Below, one piece after another: positions 59,595-64,000 of a stretch of DNA of 64,000 nt; the first letter of the stretch is position 1, and every line of letters starts with the position of its first letter. The DNA is from Burkholderia thailandensis E264 (GTDB lineage Bacteria; Pseudomonadota; Gammaproteobacteria; Burkholderiales; Burkholderiaceae), in the NCBI RefSeq assembly GCF_000012365.1, contig NC_007651.1, positions 1,612,001 through 1,676,000 of the forward strand, written 5' to 3'. A model generated the notes under the pieces. That model saw nothing but the letters and a program-made list of their open reading frames with translations, did not search any database and was not told where the DNA came from. The position numbers and the translations under genes were made by a program.

Positions 59595-60685
59595 TGAGCG
59601 ACGTGAATGCAAGCTTGGTTGACGGGAAGAAGATCCTCGTGACCGGTGGGGCTGGCTTTATCGGCTGCGCGATATCGGAGCGACTCGCAGCGCGTGCAAG
59701 CCGCTACGTCGTAATGGACAACTTGCATCCGCAGATCCATGCGAACGCGGTTCGTCCTGTCGCGCTTCACGAGAAAGCGGAACTCGTCGTTGCCGACGTC
59801 ACGGACGCCGGTGCATGGGATGCGCTGCTGAGCGATTTCCAACCGGAAATCATCATACATCTGGCCGCCGAAACGGGCACTGGCCAATCGTTGACGGAAG
59901 CGAGCCGGCATGCACTCGTCAACGTCGTCGGCACCACGCGGCTGACGGACGCGATCGTCAAGCATGGCATCGCGGTCGAGCACATCCTGCTGACGAGCAG
60001 CCGAGCAGTCTATGGCGAAGGCGCATGGCAGAAGGCAGATGGCACGATCGTCTATCCCGGCCAACGCGGGCGTGCCCAACTCGAGGCCGCGCAATGGGAT
60101 TTCCCGGGGATGACGATGCTGCCTTCGCGCGCGGACCGTACCGAGCCGCGGCCGACGAGCGTCTATGGGGCGACGAAGCTTGCGCAGGAACACGTACTTC
60201 GTGCATGGTCGCTCGCGACGAAAACGCCGCTATCGATTTTGCGTCTGCAGAACGTTTATGGCCCCGGTCAATCGTTGACCAACTCCTATACCGGCATCGT
60301 CGCGCTTTTCTCTCGGCTTGCTCGAGAAAAGAAGGTGATTCCGCTCTACGAAGACGGCAATGTGACGCGCGATTTCGTCAGCATCGACGATGTTGCCGAC
60401 GCCATTGTCGCGACGTTGGCGCGCGAGCCGGAAGCGCTCTCCCTTTTCGATATCGGCTCCGGGCAAGCGACGAGCATTCTCGACATGGCTCGAATCATCG
60501 CGGCGCATTACGGTGCTCCCGAGCCGCAGGTCAACGGCGCATTCCGCGACGGAGATGTGCGCCACGCGGCGTGCGATCTGAGCGAATCGTTGGCGAATCT
60601 CGGATGGAAGCCGCAGTGGTCGCTCGAACGCGGGATCGGCGAATTGCAGACCTGGATCGCGCAAGAGCTTGATCGCAAGAACTAG
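59594..60685 (+). CDS. wbiB: NAD-dependent sugar epimerase/dehydratase (WbiB-like)
   Basis: 363 residues from ATG 59594, overlapping the wbiA stop by 1 bp. Extended-SDR motifs: [45 protein letters not shown], catalytic TSVYGATKLAQEHVLRAW, LQNVYGPGQSL, DFVSIDDVADAIV. May act on dTDP-rhamnose-pathway sugars, for example to form 6-deoxytalose; substrate not shown by sequence. Confidence 0.85.
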   Translation: MSDVNASLVDGKKILVTGGAGFIGCAISERLAARASRYVVMDNLHPQIHANAVRPVALHEKAELVVADVTDAGAWDALLSDFQPEIIIHLAAETGTGQSLTEASRHALVNVVGTTRLTDAIVKHGIAVEHILLTSSRAVYGEGAWQKADGTIVYPGQRGRAQLEAAQWDFPGMTMLPSRADRTEPRPTSVYGATKLAQEHVLRAWSLATKTPLSILRLQNVYGPGQSLTNSYTGIVALFSRLAREKKVIPLYEDGNVTRDFVSIDDVADAIVATLAREPEALSLFDIGSGQATSILDMARIIAAHYGAPEPQVNGAFRDGDVRHAACDLSESLANLGWKPQWSLERGIGELQTWIAQELDRKN

Positions 60686-60705
60686 TCATACATCAGAGGT
60701 TACAA

Positions 60706-61629
60706 GTGCCACTGCACGATACGACAATCATCGGTCCCGCGTCCTTGCGGATTCAGTCGGTCCTGTATAACAACAGTCAGCAGCACATCGATACGGCTCT
60801 CGAGAGCATCGGTCGTGCCGCCGATCTGGCGATTGCGTCCGGTGCTTTGTCATCGGTGGAAATCGCGTTGGGAGATTGCTCGCCGGAACCCGTCTTTACG
60901 CCTGAAGAGATCGAGGCGCGCAGCGCCAAACTGCGTCCGCAAGGCGTTACGCGGATTCAGTACACGTTCTTCGACGCGAATCTCGGATCAGCCGCCGGAC
61001 AGAATCGCCTGCTCGCCGATTTGCAGACCGATCTCGTGTTGATCCTGAATCCGGACACGGTGGTGGCGCCCAATATCTTCGGCGAACTGGTGCGGCCGAT
61101 GCGCAAGCCAGGGGTGGGCATCGTCGAGGCGAGGCAGGTGCCGATCGAGCACCCGAAGGATTACGATCCGGTCACGGGCGAGACGAGCTGGGCGGCGACC
61201 GCTTGCGCCCTCGTTTCGTCAGCGGTCGCAAAGGAAGTCAACGGCTTTGATTCGGACGCATTCTTCCTGTACTGCGACGACGTGGATTTTTCGTGGCGAG
61301 TGCGTCTTGCCGGTTACAAGGTGGTGTTTCAGCCGTCGGCGGCGCTGTTTCACGACAAACGCCTTTCGACGGCGGGCAAATGGATTGTCGGTGGAGCCGA
61401 GGAATATTATTCGGCGGAGGCCGCGCTCATCCTCGCGCACAAGTACTCGAATAGCGCGTTGGCCGATCGTATCGAGCGCCAGCTCCTCGCCCACGGCAGC
61501 GAGGTCGAAAAAAAGGCCGCCAGGAAGTATCGGGATCTCAAGGATGCCGGGAAACTGCCAGCCCAGATCGATCCCGGGCATCGCGTGGCTCAATTCGTCG
61601 ATGGCTTCTACGCGAAACACCGCTTCTAA
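60706..61629 (+). CDS. wbiC: Family-2 glycosyltransferase (WbiC-like)
   Basis: 307 residues from GTG 60706 (AGAGGT upstream). GT2 pattern: IQSVLYNNSQQHIDTAL, FFDANLGSAAGQNRLLADLQTDLVLILNPDTVV (DxD-like NPDT), GFDSDAFFLYCDDVDFSWRVRLAGYKV (acceptor ED(V)DxxWR motif). Likely a rhamnosyl/hexosyltransferase for O-PS. Symbol from synteny. Confidence 0.82.
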   Translation: MPLHDTTIIGPASLRIQSVLYNNSQQHIDTALESIGRAADLAIASGALSSVEIALGDCSPEPVFTPEEIEARSAKLRPQGVTRIQYTFFDANLGSAAGQNRLLADLQTDLVLILNPDTVVAPNIFGELVRPMRKPGVGIVEARQVPIEHPKDYDPVTGETSWAATACALVSSAVAKEVNGFDSDAFFLYCDDVDFSWRVRLAGYKVVFQPSAALFHDKRLSTAGKWIVGGAEEYYSAEAALILAHKYSNSALADRIERQLLAHGSEVEKKAARKYRDLKDAGKLPAQIDPGHRVAQFVDGFYAKHRF

Positions 61630-61632
61630 ACT

Positions 61633-63357
61633 ATGAATTCTGCAACTTATCAGTTCCACTATCACGAGTATTCGGTGTACAGCAATGTCGTCGAGCTGAT
61701 CACGGAATTCGGCGCGCGAGATGGCGTGCATCTCGACATCGGCTGCGGATACGGCGCGATCGCGGAACCCGTTCGCGACCTCGGGCTCACGTACATCGGT
61801 TTCGATGCCGACGAGGATTCGCTGCGGGATTTGCAATCGCGAGGCTTCGAGGCGAAGCGAATTGACTTGCACCGTCTGGACGACGTGTTCGCGGAGATTG
61901 CCGCCGCCGTCAACGGCCGCAATGTGGTGTCGATTTCAATTATCGATACGCTGGAGCACATTACAAATGGGCCGGCATTGCTCGACCGTCTGCGGGAGTT
62001 TGCCGAACAGCGTTCGATTCTGCTTGTGATCAGCGTGCCGAACGGCGGGCATCGCGATCTCGGCGCAAAGCTGCTTGCCGGGCATTGGGATTATACGGAG
62101 GTCGGCCTTCTCGATCATACGCACGTCATTCACCATACCGATCGCCTGCTGGCGGCGATGGCCAAGCGTGCCGGCTGGCACGAAGTGGGGGCGCGCGACT
62201 ATGAGCTCGAATCCAGCGATCAGGCGTTCCCTCCGGCTCATCCGCTGTTGACGGGAAACACGGCGGCGTCACGCTATCTGCAGCAGATCCGTCGCGCTTC
62301 GGATGCTTTCGGGACAGTGAACGAATTGGTGCGGGCTTACTTGCCGGGCGCGCGTCATGACGTTCCTCTGCTCGCCGATCCGAAAGAGGCACGGCCGTTT
62401 CTGTCAATCGTCACGCGTACGCAAGCCAAGCGGCTTGGCAATCTGCGCGATGTCCTGCTTTGCCTCACCGCACAGACTTGTCAGGACTTCGAAATCCTCG
62501 TCGTGACGCACAAAGTGGACGGCGATCCGTACTATGCCGTCAGGCGGATCGTCGAAGATTTGCCCGAGTCGATTCGCAATCGTGCGCGTGTGCTTCGTTG
62601 TGATCGGGGTGGCCGCACCGCGCCGCTGAATGACGGTTTCGCCGCCGCGAGAGGGCATTACGTCGCGATTCTGGACGACGATGAGTTGGTCTTCGCGCAC
62701 TGGGTCGAGACGTTCAAGAAGATGAGCGAGAAGGCGGCTGGCTGTGTGCTGCGCGCGACGGCCGCCGAGCAAGACATCGTGTCGACGGGCGTGCGGCCGG
62801 ACGGGGCGCTCGGCTATCGGACCGTTTCGGCGATCACGACGCCGTACCCGTCGCACTTCGACCTTTTCGAGCATCTATCACAAAATTATTCGCCGCCTGT
62901 ATCGCTCGCGTTTCCGCGAGCGGCTTTTCAAGAGTTGGGCATCCGGTTCGACGAAGAGCTGGATACGGCGGAGGACTGGGACTTCGAAATGCGCACAGCC
63001 TTCGTCTGTGGCGTCGAGAGCAGCCCGGAAATTACCGGTATCTACCGAAAGTGGCGTTCCGGCGAATCGTCCTTTTCGATCCATTCGCAGGACGAATGGC
63101 GGCGCGATTACGAAAGGATCGTAGCGAAGCACAACGCCGAGTATCACGTGTTTCCCCCAGGCACGATCAAGCTCATTGTCGATCAGCGCAACTGGATTAA
63201 GAAGCTCGAGCACGATATTGCCGTGCTGCAGGGCGCGGCAAAGCTCGATGCGTTGCGCCGGTTCTTTATCAGGCATCCTCGTCTGTACCGGATGGTGCGG
63301 ATGACCTACGACAATTCGAAGATCGTCGCTCGGAGAATCGTTCGGCGCTTGGGGTAA
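61633..63357 (+). CDS. wbiD: Methyltransferase-glycosyltransferase fusion (WbiD-like)
   Basis: 574 residues in two parts. Residues about 1-215 are a class I SAM methyltransferase: DGVHLDIGCGYGAIAEPVRDLG (motif I), IGFDADEDSLRDL, VVSISIIDTLEHI. Residues about 255-500 are a GT2 domain: FLSIVTRTQAKRLGNLRDVLLCLTAQ, FAAARGHYVAILDDDELVFAHWVE (DDD), FDEELDTAEDWDFEMR. A C-terminal helical tail follows. O-methylation plus sugar transfer fits the methylated O-PS of this group. Symbol from synteny. Confidence 0.82.
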   Translation: MNSATYQFHYHEYSVYSNVVELITEFGARDGVHLDIGCGYGAIAEPVRDLGLTYIGFDADEDSLRDLQSRGFEAKRIDLHRLDDVFAEIAAAVNGRNVVSISIIDTLEHITNGPALLDRLREFAEQRSILLVISVPNGGHRDLGAKLLAGHWDYTEVGLLDHTHVIHHTDRLLAAMAKRAGWHEVGARDYELESSDQAFPPAHPLLTGNTAASRYLQQIRRASDAFGTVNELVRAYLPGARHDVPLLADPKEARPFLSIVTRTQAKRLGNLRDVLLCLTAQTCQDFEILVVTHKVDGDPYYAVRRIVEDLPESIRNRARVLRCDRGGRTAPLNDGFAAARGHYVAILDDDELVFAHWVETFKKMSEKAAGCVLRATAAEQDIVSTGVRPDGALGYRTVSAITTPYPSHFDLFEHLSQNYSPPVSLAFPRAAFQELGIRFDEELDTAEDWDFEMRTAFVCGVESSPEITGIYRKWRSGESSFSIHSQDEWRRDYERIVAKHNAEYHVFPPGTIKLIVDQRNWIKKLEHDIAVLQGAAKLDALRRFFIRHPRLYRMVRMTYDNSKIVARRIVRRLG

Positions 63358-63408
63358 TTCGTCGATGCCGGCGGGTGCGTGTCGTGTGTCACGAAGGCAG
63401 GAATAGAG

Positions 63409-64000
63409 ATGCGGTTTGATATATCCGTCGTGGTGTATCGAGAGACGGAGGAAACCCTCGCCGGTCTTCTCGACAGCCTCGCCGCTCAAGTAGCATGCCC
63501 GGATACTGTGGTCCGGGTATGGTTGCGCAACAACGATCCCGCCGACGCCGAGCGGTGGGATCGGTTCGTGCACGATCGGCCGCGGTATCCGTTCGACGTC
63601 TCGATTTCGCATTCCCCGCAGAACGTGGGCTTCGGCCTTGCGCACAATGCGACGTTCGAAATGGGCGACGCCCCGTTCTTCTTTGTCTTGAACCCGGATG
63701 CGCGACTGCATTCGAATGCAGTCGCGGCGTTGCGGAAGGCGATAGACGCGTCGGCCGGCGACGTTGGCGCATGGGAGTTGCGGCAACTGCCGTATGAGCA
63801 TCCGAAACTGTACGATCCCGTTTCGCTAGGAACGGACTGGGTGACAGGCGCCGCCGTCGTGTTCCGGCGAGCGGCGCTTGAGCAGGTGAGCGGTTTCGAG
63901 CCGCGTATCTTCATGTACGGGGAAGATGTCGACCTGTCGTGGCGTTTGCGTGCGGTGGGCTGGACATTACGGTATGTGCCGCAAGCGGCCGTTGTGCACC
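63409..64000 (+). CDS. wbiE: Family-2 glycosyltransferase (WbiE-like), cut by window end
   Basis: From ATG 63409 the frame is open to the window end (197 codons). GT2 pattern: MRFDISVVVYRETEETLAGL, VRVWLRNNDPADAERW, NVGFGLAHNATFEMGDAPFFFVLNPDARLH, DWVTGAAVVFRRAALEQVSGFEPRIFMYGEDVDLSWRLRAVGW. Closely resembles the wbiC-type enzymes. Symbol from gene order only. Confidence 0.75.
   Translation, partial: MRFDISVVVYRETEETLAGLLDSLAAQVACPDTVVRVWLRNNDPADAERWDRFVHDRPRYPFDVSISHSPQNVGFGLAHNATFEMGDAPFFFVLNPDARLHSNAVAALRKAIDASAGDVGAWELRQLPYEHPKLYDPVSLGTDWVTGAAVVFRRAALEQVSGFEPRIFMYGEDVDLSWRLRAVGWTLRYVPQAAVVH

Overview
The window looks like chromosomal DNA from a Burkholderia of the pseudomallei/thailandensis group. 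The evidence is very high G+C, the groES-groEL operon under a CIRCE element, the yqgE-ruvX-pyrR-pyrB-pyrC' block, and an O-antigen locus ordered rmlB-rmlA-rmlC-rmlD-wzm-wzt followed by wbi-type genes. The species cannot be fixed from the sequence alone.

Layout. (1) 1-13.4 kb: accessory chromosomal genes. These are two regulator/enzyme pairs (HxlR with a secreted metallo-beta-lactamase-like/MoaF-like protein; HxlR with a medium-chain dehydrogenase), an envelope cluster (two paralogous lipoproteins, an OmpW-type porin, a small PraB-like secreted protein), an unknown protein, and an exported protein built on a 60-bp tandem repeat. (2) 13.4-40.6 kb: a mosaic island with many near-identical IS66-family copies (three full copies of 2480 bp and one truncated copy in tandem) and one IS2-group IS3 element. 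Between the ISs lie lower-G+C defence-like genes: an ATPase fragment, a TIR/SEFIR protein, a WYL regulator, a complete four-gene bacterial ubiquitin-like conjugation operon (BilABCD type: two-domain ubiquitin-like protein, E2, JAMM protease, E1), a UvrD-like helicase fused to a PD-(D/E)XK nuclease with an apparent Fe-S cluster, a HAD phosphatase-like protein, an orphan TniQ, a small GTPase with a partner, and a two-gene PLD-nuclease module split by the IS2-group insertion. (3) 41.2-52.3 kb: housekeeping genes (groESL, thiD, rubredoxin, yqgE, ruvX, pyrR, pyrB, inactive-type pyrC', plsC-like, apaH). (4) 52.5-64 kb: the O-polysaccharide cluster. It makes dTDP-L-rhamnose (RmlBACD), exports the chain (Wzm/Wzt), and modifies and assembles it (acyltransferase, epimerase, glycosyltransferases). 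The last gene runs off the window.

Most notable is the Bil-type operon at 18.9-21.7 kb. A WYL regulator is transcribed divergently, and an inverted repeat sits exactly inside the predicted bil promoter spacer. The E2 lacks an obvious catalytic cysteine at the usual place. A helicase-nuclease/HAD pair follows on the same strand. Second is the PLD/583-aa module at 34.9-40.6 kb. Its reading frame is restored exactly when the IS and one copy of its 5-bp target duplication are removed, so the disruption looks recent.
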